DNA from: Acanthochromis polyacanthus
Lineage: Eukaryota > Chordata > Actinopteri > Pomacentridae
Length of the DNA: 64,000 nt
Direction of reading: 5' to 3'
Assembly (NCBI RefSeq): GCF_021347895.1
Contig: NC_067130.1
Span: 27,301,817 to 27,365,816 of the forward strand
The position numbers were made by a program, and so were the translations under genes. This document shows positions 50,098 through 61,690 of this stretch, piece by piece. Below the pieces are notes generated by a model. It had not been told where the DNA came from and did no database searches. It saw only the letters and a program-made list of their open reading frames with translations. Position 1 is the stretch's first letter. Each line of letters opens with the position of its first letter.

Positions 50098-51495
50098 GTA
50101 TTTTTGTGCTAATTATGGAATATTAGAACATACTCAAGATGTTAAACAATGTTGGCAACCATTACACCAGCCGACATCGGTTGCCAGTTTTGTCTTTGTA
50201 CGTAAGTCAACATGCCAACATCTTGCTCTAAACATTGCTATGCCAAGAAGTACAGCCTCAGAGGCTAAGACATCCTCCAGCAACAAATATCCACTTTAAC
50301 TTGGACAGAAAAACTGGACTTACTGAGAAAAGATTGATTTTTGCTTTACTGTCCGTTAACATTGTGGTTTATTACAGTCCCACGCAGGGCCTTATGCATT
50401 GGAACAGCTCTGAGAATATTGAACGAATTTGGAGAATATCGAACAAGCAGTCTGCCATGAAGCACTGTATAAAACTGTTGTTGAGACCAAACCATAACTC
50501 AGTGTCAATGACAGTGCAAGTGACAATGAAATATTTAATAGCATTTAATGTTGAGTAGAGTCCTGCGAGGGCTGGGAGATGATGAGACTTGAAATGTGGC
50601 TCTCACAAGATGCTTTCGTGCATTAGAAAATTCCCAGCGCTGGGTAGAAGTAGTGGATGAAAGGAGGGAAACATAAACACAGCACATCTTTCCAAGGATG
50701 GCTCAGTATATGAGAAACAGCTCTAATCTCAGATGTCAGTGTTAGATGCTGTCATGGCAGGAGAAAAAACAAAAAAACACAGGCACTGGGAGATGTGTGG
50801 ATGAGCATAGGCTCTTCTATTTGATGCTGGATATAGCGCTGTCTAGTTGCTGAAAGGTTCTGGCAGTTGTTATGGATACCATCTGATTTACAGCATAATA
50901 TGGATCGGGAGTTGTGTTGGTTTGGAACATGAACAGTACAATGAAGCATGGTTGTCATACTAATGGGGGTGCACTGCAAAGCGTGCCCTGGCCTTGTGCA
51001 GCTGCGCTAGCTAAGCGATTGCAGCTCACAACCTAAAAGAAGCTTAGAAAGAATTATGACTCAATTGTCAACTTTATCTAACCTTAATTTATCAAGAAAA
51101 CAAGCCGTGAACATTCACCTGTATACAATAGATCCACACCAGCAAATAGATGGTGAGGAAAATGAAACATCCAACAGCTAAGTGTTTATAAAAGCCCTAC
51201 ATAAAGCCGTAATGACAGCGACTGATTTTTTTTCTGTGCGCACAGGTATCAATTACTGTAGATTTCTAAATAGCCTCTTGCAAAGCATTTCTCCTCAGGA
51301 TTACAGGGAATTATTTAGCATTACTGAGCTAGTTAACAATAGGTCCAAGCGATAGTCATGGCATTCTTGCTGCTCCACTGTAATTTTGCACTGCAGTCTG
51401 TATTGGGACTTCAGAGATCAAAAATTAAAGGGCAGGCCCCAAGATTTAGCGCTAACTAGAAGGTTGAAGTCAACAAGTGACGCAGAGAAGTTTGT
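50098..51495. other. No recognisable feature
   Basis: Non-coding sequence. The 107-codon frame at 50235-50558 has no domain I recognise. Confidence 0.45.
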
Positions 51496-52013
51496 TATCA
51501 GTCTGGCTGATTGTCATTGCCGATATTTGGCATTTTTCCCTATTATCGGTATTTCAATTGAGTGATTATTGATACATTAAATGTACTACTTCATATCTGA
51601 TGCAGCCTCCTCTCTATCTGTTGTCACTCTGTGGTTTCAGAAATGTCTCAGGGTCTGGAAAACAATAATTAATAAAGCTTTAAGATGTGGACCTTAGTGG
51701 GCAATACAAATGGTATGACAGTGAAAGACTAAGAAACTAAAGAACAGCAGACTAAACAGCGTCATCAATTTCAGTTGATCTACATACACAGAGGAAAGCG
51801 TCCTAATTTAATCTCTCGTATTTGTATTTTACATATTCAGTTATAGTCACTTTTAGTAATTAAGAAGCCTAGTTATGAATGACAGGTTTTCTGATATCAC
51901 ATGCTGTTAAAACATTAAATTGAATGCATAATTATTCCAAATACAAGTTATCGGTCTTTCTTGATTGCCAGTAATTGGTATCGGCCCTAAGAAACCATGT
52001 AAGTCGATCTCTA
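51496..52013. mobile_element. hAT-like non-autonomous element, copy 2
   Basis: The same family as 10918-11510. The right end CATGTAAGTCGATCTCTA is close to the presumed terminal repeat; the left end is worn. Internal matches are CCTCCTCTCT, GTCTGGAAAACAATAATTAA, CGTCCTAATTTAATC and AAGCCTAGTTATGAATGACA. It is non-coding and shorter than copy 1. Confidence 0.6.
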
Positions 52014-52339
52014 CAAGATACTGCTGAGAAATCTATGATGTGTTCTTACTGTGCTAGAATAACTCATTCTCTCTTTAACTCAGTTCACAGAAAACAGTAA
52101 AATAGTGTGTTTTCAACGCAAGACAGAAGATGGCATAAAATGATGGAGATCCATGTTGTGCAGGCTTGAATGGTCACAGTGTTTGACAGTGCACATGTTA
52201 GTGGATGCATATATTGTGGGAGCCGGATGGTAATGATCAAAAATCCAGCAGCAGCTCAGAAAACATTCCCATGCAGGGCTCTACTACAGAGCGAATCCAG
52301 GTTAAAATAATCATTGTTCCCCTCTGCATGAAGCTGCTC
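52014..52339. other. No recognisable feature
   Basis: Short non-coding interval. Confidence 0.5.
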
Positions 52340-52720
52340 TCTTTATTTACAAAAAAAAAGATTGCAGACACTTTGCTCCATCCGTTTCCTTATGTTTATC
52401 CAACTACTGTGTTTTCAAAGGAGGTTAAAATTATAATTGACAGCCTTGTTTCACAAACCTTCACCCGGTTTAACCTTTTGATCTCATCGCATTCTGTGGC
52501 AACTCAACAAAACCCAGCTGAACGAGCTAATAAGGCGAACATAATTATCTCTGATACCTGCTTGACCTCAAACACTTTGAGCTACTTCTTTCAGGGCAGA
52601 GGTATAGACTCCCTTTGGGCCCGGAGCCCTCGATTCAAACAGTCTCTTTTAGTATGTAAATCACTTAATATGCACTCCAGTAATTAATTTGCAGCCTTTT
52701 GTGGTGATGTGTCTTATTAG
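52340..52720. other. Candidate conserved non-coding sequence
   Basis: A complex block (GCTAATAAGGCGAACATAAT, CTGATACCTGCTTGACCTCA, GTAATTAATTTGCAGCC). A 160-codon frame spans it (52205-52687), but the frame has no family features, and codon-like constraint cannot be judged here. It could be an enhancer or chance. Confidence 0.25.
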
Positions 52721-53159
52721 CCAGTGGTCTTGTGTTTTAACTCGACCTTATTTGCAGGATTTTTCTGTTGGGGTTTTGCTTATTGTTTCTTGACGTCTTT
52801 ACTGTAATGAAACTCTGCCTAAGTGATACTTGGAATATTTTTTTAAGAATTGCTGTTCCGGTTAAACTCATTCATAATACATGAAAACATCAACTGATAC
52901 TACATAATTTACAGATGATGTGACCCTTTACGTTATGCATCGACTGCTTTATCCTCCTTTCCAAAGGCCGAGCTGTGACAGCCAACAAGCTGCCAGAACA
53001 GCTGCGGGTGCTTGACCTGGATATGCTGGGTGAAGCTGTCACTGTGGTTGCAGCTCAGACTTTAGCTCCATTTTTCATTAAATATCCGATGCTGTAGATA
53101 CGGTGCGTCGGCCAGTACTGTGTCTGCACTTTAGTGTTCCTATTAAAACCAGCCAAGAA
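52721..53159. other. No recognisable feature
   Basis: Non-coding sequence. Confidence 0.5.
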
Positions 53160-53235
53160 AGCTGTCGTATGCCGCACAGGATTTGAACCCACACAGGCTA
53201 ACATGTGACAGATGTGCTACCAACTCACTGCAGGA
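53160..53235 (-). other. tRNA-like relic or SINE head
   Basis: The minus strand contains GAGTTGGTAGCACATCTG (box A-like) and, after about 20 bases, GTGTGGGTTCAAATCCTGTG (box B-like). The acceptor ends do not pair, so it is not a working tRNA gene. Confidence 0.4.
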
Positions 53236-53739
53236 GTTCGGGAACACCATGGCTTTAATCCAGCACCCAGCCGACACAACCATGTCAGCTCATGCAAACC
53301 CTGCATGCAGTTAGTGTTACATCCATTATACACCCGATACGTGACATCGCCACGGCTACAGACACAATTACAGTGCCACCGTCATCCCATGGCTTCAGTG
53401 ATACAGAGAGCCCATCTCAATAAGCCTTGGCAGCGGAAGGTGAAAGCCGGGTGAATTAGCTGCTTTTGTTCCATGTAATGGTGCAGACTTGTGCGTAATA
53501 TACTGTACAGCACTGTATCATCGCACAGCTCAGCCCTTCTCTGTGGATCAGTGGGAGTGGAAAAGTTATTGCAACATAATGCAAAATCTATTGCGGAGGA
53601 ATGCAAACGTGGTTCAGAGAGAAATTTCCCACTCATGACTCCACGGGGTTCGGTAGATATTTCTTTTTAATCTGTAATATTTCTTTTAAACCTCTCTTTA
53701 TTGACATTTCCATGTGACTGTGGCTTGCCTATTTTTTAC
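53236..53739. other. No recognisable feature
   Basis: Non-coding sequence. Confidence 0.5.
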
Positions 53740-53795
53740 TATGCTGCAAGCTAATTTCCCTCATGTGGGAAAATAAAGGCTGAACTGAGCTAAGA
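53740..53795 (+). repeat. LINE-type 3' tail
   Basis: GCTGCAAGCTAATTTCCCTC then ATGTGGGAAAATAAAGGCTG resembles fish LINE 3' ends that read AATTTCCC…GGGATTAATAAAG. Confidence 0.4.
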
Positions 53796-54189
53796 ATGTG
53801 CTGCTTTTCCCTCCCTGTTTGCCTTCAGATGATCAGTCAAAGTCGCATCTTCACTTCCAACACCTCACGACTCAGTGGAGATGGTAAATATTTTGTCAGT
53901 TGTTCCAGCTCAGTGTTTGGGCAGTGACTCAGGACAGGAGAAGGTACAGCTTTCTGCTTAATCAAATAACTGGAGTGTCTTCAGACTTTATCTCAGTGTT
54001 CGGGAGAGAGGCGAAAGGAAACTGGGTAAGTCTTAAGCCTCGATTATACCATCTTCCAAGCATGCACATGGTCTGCTGCAGACACCACAGGTGCATAGTT
54101 TTATTATTGTTTATTACACCACTACTACACTAGTAGCACTGAAATATTCCATGCGTGCACACTACTGCATTTTTAGTGCAATCACTATG
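53796..54189. other. No recognisable feature
   Basis: Short non-coding interval. Confidence 0.5.
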
Positions 54190-54814
54190 GCAACGTTTAC
54201 ATGAGACCTTTAATTCCTCTGTAATTCAGAATTAAACTGAATTCTGCTTTAAAATCTCCTCGTAAACACTTAATTCCGAATTAAAAAGTTAATTCCGAGT
54301 AAACTTACTTCCGAATAAACTAGCTGATTTATTCCAATGTTAATTCTGAATAAACTAATTCTTGTGTATGTTCTATTCATGTATACAGTTAATTCCGCTT
54401 TAGTTAATTCCGGTCATTCTGTGCATGCTTGGGTCCTCAAGTAGCAAGGACGTAGCGACGTACACGTTCTGCGACAGAAGTAGTACGCCGTTGCCGAGTT
54501 GCTGTTTCAAAACGACAATAAAAAGCAAAGCGAAAAGCGTGCTTATTAGTTGTTCCTCCATGCTGTTGGGGAAAAGAAAAGCCACAGTAAATGAAGTTTT
54601 TCTTCCAGTAAACAGAGATGCGTCACGTCCACTCCCTCTCCAATCAGAATCCTTTCCAATGCCCAAGTAAAGAAGGGGAATAAACGTGCAGTCCATGTAC
54701 ACCTTAATTCGGAATTAATATTTCCATGTAAACGTGAAGCACAAAACTTTAATTCCAAATGAGTTAATTCCGAATTAATAATTCTGAATTAACAAACTTT
54801 ATGTAAACGTGACC
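54190..54814. mobile_element. Non-autonomous element with many AATTCCGAATT motifs
   Basis: The ends are inverted: GCAACGTTTACATG on the left and GGTCACGTTTACAT on the right in reverse. More than a dozen AATTC/GAATT half-sites lie within about 240 bp of the left end and 120 bp of the right end, several joined as palindromic TTAATTCCGAATTAA. The middle is less AT-rich. A 100-codon minus-strand frame at 54400-54702 has no known domain. Superfamily unknown. Confidence 0.6.
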
Positions 54815-54839
54815 AATGTAAATTGTCTACCGGCAATCT

Positions 54840-55260
54840 TTTTACGGATGTGGAAAGTATACCACAAAATAGAAAAGATACTAGTGTCATTGCATCTAAA
54901 AATGAATCAAAACTTTGTTTGGAAGATTCCCCTTTGCAACAAATTGAGTCCAAGCAGTAACAGTTTGTCCACAGCTCTGGAGAGAAGCTGTTTTGGAGTC
55001 CGTTAGTCCACGCTTGGATTGACCTGCATAAGCCTGAAGGAAAGGTGTAGAACAGGGAGTGACCTGGAGGTCCTTCATGATGTTTTGAGCTCCTCTTTGA
55101 AGACGTCTGCCAAGTTTGGAAGTCGGAAGTCGACACTCCGCTGAGCCATCGGGATGATCTGTTGCAGGTTTTTGTTCTGATGCACTGCCAGAGTACTCTC
55201 AGCTGTGCATCGGTAAAGTTCAGCAGAAGGTCACGGAGGAGTCTGTTGGACTTTGATGAT
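54840..55260 (-). pseudogene. LINE polymerase remnant, first part
   Basis: Minus-strand text near 54990-55130 and 55150-55260 (plus-strand CCTGCATAAGCCTGAAGGAA, GCACTGCCAGAGTACTCTCA, GCTGTGCATCGGTAAAGTTC) corresponds to the C-terminal half of a fish LINE ORF2 read in reverse. It is heavily decayed and interrupted at its upstream end by the repeat at 55290-55590. Confidence 0.45.
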
Positions 55261-55289
55261 CTGACAGTGTGAGGGGTGTTCAGGCTCCA

Positions 55290-55590
55290 ACTCAGGTCAT
55301 CCTGACATCAGTATGTATTGTTTGCTGTCCTGCTATCCACCACACTCCTCATCCTCACTCTCACCCCAACCAGTCGAGGCAGGTGACCGCCTTCTCTGAA
55401 CCTGGTTTAGCCGGACTTGATTTTTCCCCCTTCCTCATTAAAAAGTTGTCACTGACTGCTTGCTCACAGGGAATCCAATGGAAACTCTGGATTGTTGGGT
55501 TCTCTGTTTAAAAATTGTGAGGTCTTCATCTTACGTTAAGTCCTATGAGATGACATGTTGTGAATTGGTGCTATATAAATAAAAATGATT
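55290..55590 (+). repeat. Common teleost repeat with an L2-like 3' tail
   Basis: CACCCCAACCAGTCGAGGCA, CTGAACCTGGTTTAGCCGGA, GACTGCTTGCTCACAGGG and the tail GTGAATTGGTGCTATATAAA then TAAAAATGATT match a very abundant fish repeat. It lies between two parts of an oppositely oriented LINE remnant. Confidence 0.65.
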
Positions 55591-55594
55591 TCAA

Positions 55595-55685
55595 TCCAGC
55601 ATGAGTACACGAAGATATTTGAAGCTGTTGACATGTTCCACCACCTTAATATTGATGCTCAGTCCACTAACTGTAGAGTTCAGCC
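55595..55685 (-). pseudogene. LINE polymerase remnant, second part
   Basis: Plus-strand GATATTTGAAGCTGTTGACA, TGTTCCACCACCTTAATATT and GATGCTCAGTCCACTAACTG correspond, in reverse, to the polymerase region just upstream of the part at 54840-55260. Confidence 0.45.
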
Positions 55686-56579
55686 ATACCAACACTTTAT
55701 AGGGATGTTATATGATGTAAGGTGACATTCATTGGGAACTTTGAGTTTCATGAATTAAAATGATTTAACAATTTTGCTGTTCTGACCAAGTGCAAACTGT
55801 TTTGTTGTTTGAGTGAACAGAAAGCATTAGAAAGTGTGCGGGAAAGACCATCGTGTATTTTTTTTTTTTTTGATGCATTGTGAGTATTATTTCTTGAACT
55901 TTCATCCCAGTAAGGCCAATTGAATTGACAGAGGAAGTTACCACAGAGGCTGCATTGTGACTTTTGCTTTGCCAGTTCCTGGTAATTGTCAGTAATAAGC
56001 CCCTGTTGGCTCAGTCCAACTAACACTTTCTTCACTTTCACACACTCAAGGAAATTTTAATAATCTATGCAATTGGGCAATATCATGCTAGTCAGTCCAA
56101 CATATCAACACAAGTAGTGACCACAGTCTTTAAAACCTCTCCACAAATATTTCTTTCATTAATGCCTCGAGTATAAACTCAACTTTGACAAAGAAGTTAC
56201 TCTGTCTGCGAAACTTTGGCTCCAGATGAGCTCAAGATCTCACAGCTCCTCAAAAAGTAATGAACCTTGAGTGCATTGTCTTGTTGTGCTTTTGATAAAT
56301 CGATGCCCTTAATCGCTCATTTGGAATAAACATTGTCCCCAGTTTGTTTCTCTCAGACAGCATCAACAACATGTCGACAGAATATCAAGCTCTAAGCTGA
56401 CTAGTTTATTTGCATGTATGCATCCAATTCCCTGACTGAATTATCATCCGTGCTCCTCCTTCTCTCCTGGTCCCAAATACACACTCACTTCTTTTGCAAT
56501 CAAAAGACATTACCATAATCAAGTAGTGAATTGTAAATTAGAGTAAAGAAAGTTATTCTGCTGTTAGAAGATGGGTACC
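55686..56579. other. No recognisable feature
   Basis: Non-coding, with a 17-base T run near 55857. Confidence 0.5.
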
Positions 56580-57200
56580 TTACATTGCTCATTTCAGTGA
56601 TGTCAATACTATGGAGACAAACCTTGACAATGAAACGCACTCACCCCGTGATTGCCTCTTCATTAACACGCTTCTCAGACTTGATTATAATTTTCCTGAA
56701 CATGAATGAGCCTTTCAAAATTCAGCAGTCTGACATGCAAAACACAACTTGTGCATGAACTGGAAGACTCCGTCTGACGTACATCCCTGGAGATTGATGT
56801 CCCTAATTAAAGGGTGGGAATGTGGTTTTGTAAAAAGCTTTTAGAAAAAATAATTAAAAAGCAGCCTCCTGCTTTTGCGTATGTACAAGAAACACTGTAT
56901 TCAAGGAGAAATTAAACTAATGACACTCCATTTTTAAATAAAAATGGCATTTCCGTTCGCTTTTACTACTAACTTGCATGATGACACATTAGGTATCACA
57001 AGCATCGAAATTGTGCTTGGAAATCATGTCTGCAGAGCACCTAATTTTACATCCTTTTTAATTGTGTTTGTTTGCGCCGATGGTCTAAGCAGTTGCATTA
57101 ATATTTTCTGTCTTTCTCCTCTGCCAGTTAGTCTGTGGGTTATGAGAAACATTTTGCTTCACACAGACTCCTAATGTTAAGATATCACAAAGCAACGATT
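56580..57200. other. Candidate conserved non-coding sequence
   Basis: A complex block with GACTTGATTATAATTTTCC, GATGTCCCTAATTAAAGGG and CACCTAATTTTACATCC and no repeats or convincing frame. Enhancer-like in texture only. Confidence 0.25.
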
Positions 57201-57247
57201 TTACTGCCGCTAAACCTTAATGCTTTATTGCACATTGTGTATATATA

Positions 57248-57631
57248 CAGCACACTCCATAATTATTGGCACTCCTGATTAAGATGTGTTCTTTAGCTTC
57301 TAATGAATTCATTTTTTTTTTCCTAAAAATATAGGACCACAATGAAAAAGATGAAAATCCAACCTTTAATTCCAGTGTATTTAGTCAGTGAGGGGGAAAA
57401 AAAATCACATTAAGAAATAATTCTTTTACATCAAATCATGTGTGCCACAATTATTAGCACCACTGATGTTAATGCTTTGTATAACCCCCCTTTGCCAACA
57501 AAACAGCACCTAATCTTCTCCTATAATACATTTTGCAACAATTTTCAGTGTGAGAGTATGCTTCTGCAATAAAAATTGAATTTATTTTAGGGTTTTCAAC
57601 ACATCTTAAGTGCCAATAATTATGGAGGGCG

Positions 57632-57634
<3 letters not shown>
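57248..57634 (-). mobile_element. Tc1 deletion derivative retaining a transposase C-terminus (387 bp)
   Basis: The ends CAGCACACTCCATAATTATT and, in reverse, CAGCGCCCTCCATAATTATT are inverted, with TA at 57246-57247 and 57635-57636. On the minus strand the segment ending at 57469 reads YRRRLGAVLLAKGGYTKH and stop, the usual C-terminal end of a Tc1 transposase. The rest of the gene is deleted. It could move only if a related transposase acted on it. Confidence 0.85.

Positions 57635-57674
<40 letters not shown>
57635..57674. repeat. (TA)n microsatellite
   Basis: 40 bp of TA repeats directly abutting the right end of the Tc1 derivative. Confidence 0.95.
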
Positions 57675-57678
<4 letters not shown>

Positions 57679-57719
57679 TGCACACATAAATGAAACAAAG
57701 AGCATTATTGTTCCTGGGA

Positions 57720-58010
57720 AAAACCAAAGAAAGAAGAGTGCTAACTTGTGTGGGCAATAATGCGCATTATGAATTGGCTGCTGGCTGTCGCCTCTGATTG
57801 GCCAGGAAGCAGACAGCAGCCTCCAGGAGAGCTTTGTCCTGCGGAATGCTCTGTATAAACATTCTGCTTGCTAACCTGCACTTCACAGGATCCTGCCAGC
57901 CTTTTTAGAGACCAAACAAAGGCAACGGCATCTTAACATTGCAGGAACCAAATGCATATGAAGTACACTGAATTAAAAGTGTATACGCAAACAGAAAGGT
58001 TTATGATGGG
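57720..58010. other. Candidate conserved non-coding sequence
   Basis: GGGCAATAATGCGCATTATG then AATTGGCTGCTGGC, and TTAACATTGCAGGAACCAAA then TGCATATG. Palindromic homeodomain/POU-like sites, no coding frame. Speculative. Confidence 0.25.
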
Positions 58011-58915
58011 CAGGTAAACAAACACAGCATACAGTGAGCTGCCTCCATGTTTTGTTTATTTTTTTTCTTTTTTGAGAGAAACTAACAGGGGAACTTCCGG
58101 TACAGCTTAACGCAGCAGCGTTCTTGGCTAAGGATGACTGCGTCCTGCCAAAATAGCGATGTATTTCAAGCTAAGTGACACGCCGGGGAAGCATTTCGTG
58201 TTTTGATCTCTCTTTTTTTGCAATCAGTTCAGAAAAATGCTTGAAAAAACATCCCAAGCTGACTCATGCCATAATGAACCTGTCAGTTTTAGCCTGAATA
58301 CACCACTACAGTGTAATTTTATCTATTATGACAAAGATTGCGTCACCCTTCATAAAAGTGTCACAGTCCTCCTCAGAATGTGTGATTATCTCCACTAATG
58401 CAGCTCAGCGATAAAACATTTCTGCACTAATTATCAGACGTGAGGAGAAAGTTGGGAAAACAGTGAAATTACGGTCCACATTTAAACTGTTTTGTTTGGG
58501 CATTATTTATTAAAAATGGTAATTAGGTAGACTTACCTGCCTGGTTAGATTAAAACAATAAGCAACTAAAAAAAGAGAGGCTGTGCTTGCTTTGAATACT
58601 GAAAAGGTTCAAAGGCATTGAAAATCCCTACAAAGCAGCTTGTCAGTTGTTTTTATGAAACACTCCTCTACAAGAGAAAGAAAATACATGTTTTCATCAT
58701 TTCTTTATTTAATGAATACAGCTCTGCTCTGAACTTCTGACCCACTCAGAGGGTGTTTTCTGCTTTCTTGTTTTCCTTGCTGGGAATGGCCACAGGCTCA
58801 TGACAGGTCCTTCACATTTAGTCCAAGAAAGCACATCGGTCATCATCATTAATTACTGGTGAAGTGACTTGATATTGTATAACAACCACTCTACAACGAC
58901 TACTAGTACTACAAC
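58011..58915. other. No recognisable feature
   Basis: Non-coding sequence. Confidence 0.5.
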
Positions 58916-58967
58916 TACTACTAATAATAATAATCATAATAACAATACAAATAACAATGCTAATAAT
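58916..58967. repeat. (AAT)n-rich simple repeat
   Basis: ACTACTAATAATAATAATCA and AATAACAATACAAATAAC-type units, imperfect. Confidence 0.7.
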
Positions 58968-59022
58968 AAGTAACTTGAATTTCCCTCGGGATTAATAAAG
59001 TATCCATCTGTCTGTCTGTCTA
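58968..59022 (+). repeat. LINE-type 3' tail with (TCTG)n
   Basis: GTAACTTGAATTTCCCTCGG then GATTAATAAAGTATC, ending in TCTG repeats, is a classic fish LINE 3' end with a short tandem tail. Confidence 0.55.
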
Positions 59023-59024
59023 TA

Positions 59025-59702
59025 ACTAGAAAAGCACTCAGCGAGTGCAGTACTCCTCCAAGGCTGTTCATTCCCCCATTCCCATTGCATTGTCAGAAAT
59101 GCAGCATATTATTTTAGAAATGGCACATTTGTTTATTAGTTACTGATGATCAGAAATCATGGCAACATACAGGCTTATTCAAAAAGAATGAACCGATTAC
59201 ATTATGCAATATTTTAATAAGGAACAAATATGTACATGTGTGTCATGTGCACGTTGTGTATGGATACCGAATTGTGTGACCTAAATATGTAGCGGGCAGC
59301 ATTAATTGATGAGATTCGGTAACACCTCCATAACTTAATCTGTTGTTCCTTGTATGATTTCCGACGGATAAGTCCCATAAGTCCTCAACGGTCAATCTGT
59401 AGTAGTCATTTGTATTAATCAAGTGATCATCAGCAGGCAGTGGATGTTGCATTCAATTGTAGTCATAGTAACAGTGACTCTGTGCCACTATTTTGCAATG
59501 ATGCAGAAATCTTTGACAAATCCAGATCCAGACTATAAGCCACATCACTGCCAAAATCGAATCAGTTGGTCCTTGTGTCATTTCTCACCTTCTCTGAAAA
59601 TTTAATCCAAATTCATTAGTCCGTTTTTGAGTAATGTTGCTAACAGATAGACAAACTGATGAACCAATGGCAATCGTCACATAACTCCACCGCGTTCCTC
59701 CA
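59025..59702 (+). repeat. Unclassified interspersed repeat, copy C (longest)
   Basis: It starts CTAGAAAAGCACTCAGCGAG then TGCAGTACTCCTCC, continues with GTTGTGTATGGATACCGAAT and AATCTTTGACAAATCC, and ends ACATAACTCCACCGCGTTCC. Matches copies A and B across most of its length. No open frame. It begins two bases after the LINE tail at 59022. Confidence 0.75.
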
Positions 59703-59778
59703 CAAATATACATTCCTTTACAGCTGAACTGTATTTTCAAGCTACTGGACATCCATGCCTGAACAACCACTCTGGGAT

Positions 59779-59801
59779 GGGGGGGGGGGGGGGGGGGGGG
59801 G
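59779..59801 (+). repeat. 23-base poly-G run
   Basis: An uninterrupted run of G capable of G-quadruplex formation; length may be affected by assembly or sequencing error. Confidence 0.8.
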
Positions 59802-61595
59802 TTGCAAGGCAACCATCTGCCTTGACTGGTTGGATAAGAATGGGGATGAGATGAGTGGGGAATAGTAGGAGGTCTATGATGGATGACAGACCGTCAATCT
59901 CAGAATCAGGTGTTGTTTGCCGTTTCGTCAATTTTTGGCTTGTTTTCTGGTTAGGTTTTGGAAAATATCACACTGTTAGACTCCTGGTTTAGGTTAGTCA
60001 CCAAACAATGCGGTTAGGGTTTGAAAAGCTGCCCTAGTTTGGGTTAAAATACAACCTCTTCACTACATAAGCTCTGGTCATTTCATTAATTTCATCCTCC
60101 TCTGTCCTCCATCCTTCATCCTGGAAATCAATCTTGAGTGTCTCAACTCCTAATGCTCCTGGAGGATCGAGGAGGTTCACTGAAGGAGCTATGAGCGAGG
60201 ATGCACAGCTACATCTTTGAAGTCTTTTCCACAGTTACAACTTGAATATACAAACCATGCTTTGAGCAGGACTGACAAATGTATGATATATAAGTCACTC
60301 AATCATTATGTCACTCTTTATTTGCATACTACCATTGTGTGCCACGACACTTCTTCACACTCCACCTTAAATAAAAATAAAACCATATCAAATCTGTACC
60401 TACGTCACATTCTGCTGCATTTTAACTTGATAATTTATTGCACATTCTAAGTTGTCATGAACACTGTTCAGTTCACTCAACAGAGTCATAAAATACAGTG
60501 GTAGGTGTGGCACGTCATCTTTAATGTCGCTTTACACTGACGCTCAGAAGTTCAGATGTCTCATTTTTTAATAAAACTTTTGCCTTGCTTTCTCAAGTCT
60601 CTGGTGAGAGGTACTAAGATGTGAAAGAGAGGAGTTGAGGAGAGGAATCGAGGATGTACAATCAGGGAAATGAGATAAGTGGCATGTTCGAAGCATCTTA
60701 TTTCCTGGGTTGCCAGGGTGACTTGTCCCGCCCCATCTGATATACAATTGATTGTTTGGAAACAGAGGCTCAGTAAGTTCAAGGGAAAAGATATGTTGAT
60801 TAGAAACATATTATTAATATGTTAAAAGGTAATCCAGCGGAAGATGCATTCCCTTCAAAATGTAGTTGTCAATACAGTTTACCTGGGTAAGAGCGAAATT
60901 TTGAATAGACTGGATTGCTCTGTGGAGCTAAAAATGTGGATCTGCTGAAATAATGTGTCGGTTTACGTTTCGTTCTTCAAGAGATAACTGAGAACAGAGT
61001 TTCCTTCTACAAGAGTGTCATTTTGTGTGGTGTAGTAATAGAACAGGCTACCACAGAGAAGGCCATGTTTTTGTTTGTGACCCTGATCAAGGATAGTCTT
61101 TGTTGAAGAAATGTACCCAAAGTACGCATGCAAAGTTTGCTGTAGTGGGGTGTTTAATTGTATTCCGGTATACAGTGGGCTTACAAACATGGAGCGGGAG
61201 TCTGTGAAGGTAAGTCGAGCTAGAACATTTACAGAGCCAAACATCTCAGACAGTTGGGAGGGGAGAGTATGTAAATAGAGAAAAGAATAGTGGTCAGTTT
61301 GCATTGTCATTGCATAATCAATGACAAACGGTGATGAAATTAAGTGGTTTGAGAGACAGCTACCAGTAACAAAAGGTGACTAAATCAAGGGGAATACAAA
61401 TGCTAAAGGAGTTATCATGGACAAAGGCAGTGGAATAAAGAATGATTCAAAGGGCTGGGGGTGTCTATAGTAAAAGGGTATGCTATTTCTTTCATTATCT
61501 ATAATAGAAGTACTAAACTGAACATGTTAAGTGAAGCATTTGTCCATTAGTTGGGCAGAAACAAACCTGCAAACTGCATTAAAACATAATTTCCT
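59802..61595. other. No recognisable feature
   Basis: About 1.8 kb of non-coding sequence. Purine-rich text near 60140-60200 and 60630-60660 may be repeat-derived, but I cannot name it. Confidence 0.45.
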
Positions 61596-61690
61596 TATTC
61601 AATTCATTTTATTTATATAGTGCCAATTGCAATTCAAATTGTCTCAAAACACTTTCCAGCCACACTGTGTCTTGAGAACAGGTAGGAAAT
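61596..61690 (-). repeat. Reverse LINE-type tail
   Basis: TTCAATTCATTTTATTTATA then TAGTGCCAATTGC is the reverse complement of the ATATAAATAAAATTGAATTG tail seen in the 55290-55590 family. Confidence 0.55.

Noticed and set aside
52205..52687. 160-codon plus-strand frame
   Set aside because: Longest open frame in the window outside the Tc1 gene and the CA-extended frame at 17325-17897, but no recognisable domain; a possible non-coding conserved block explains the region as well.
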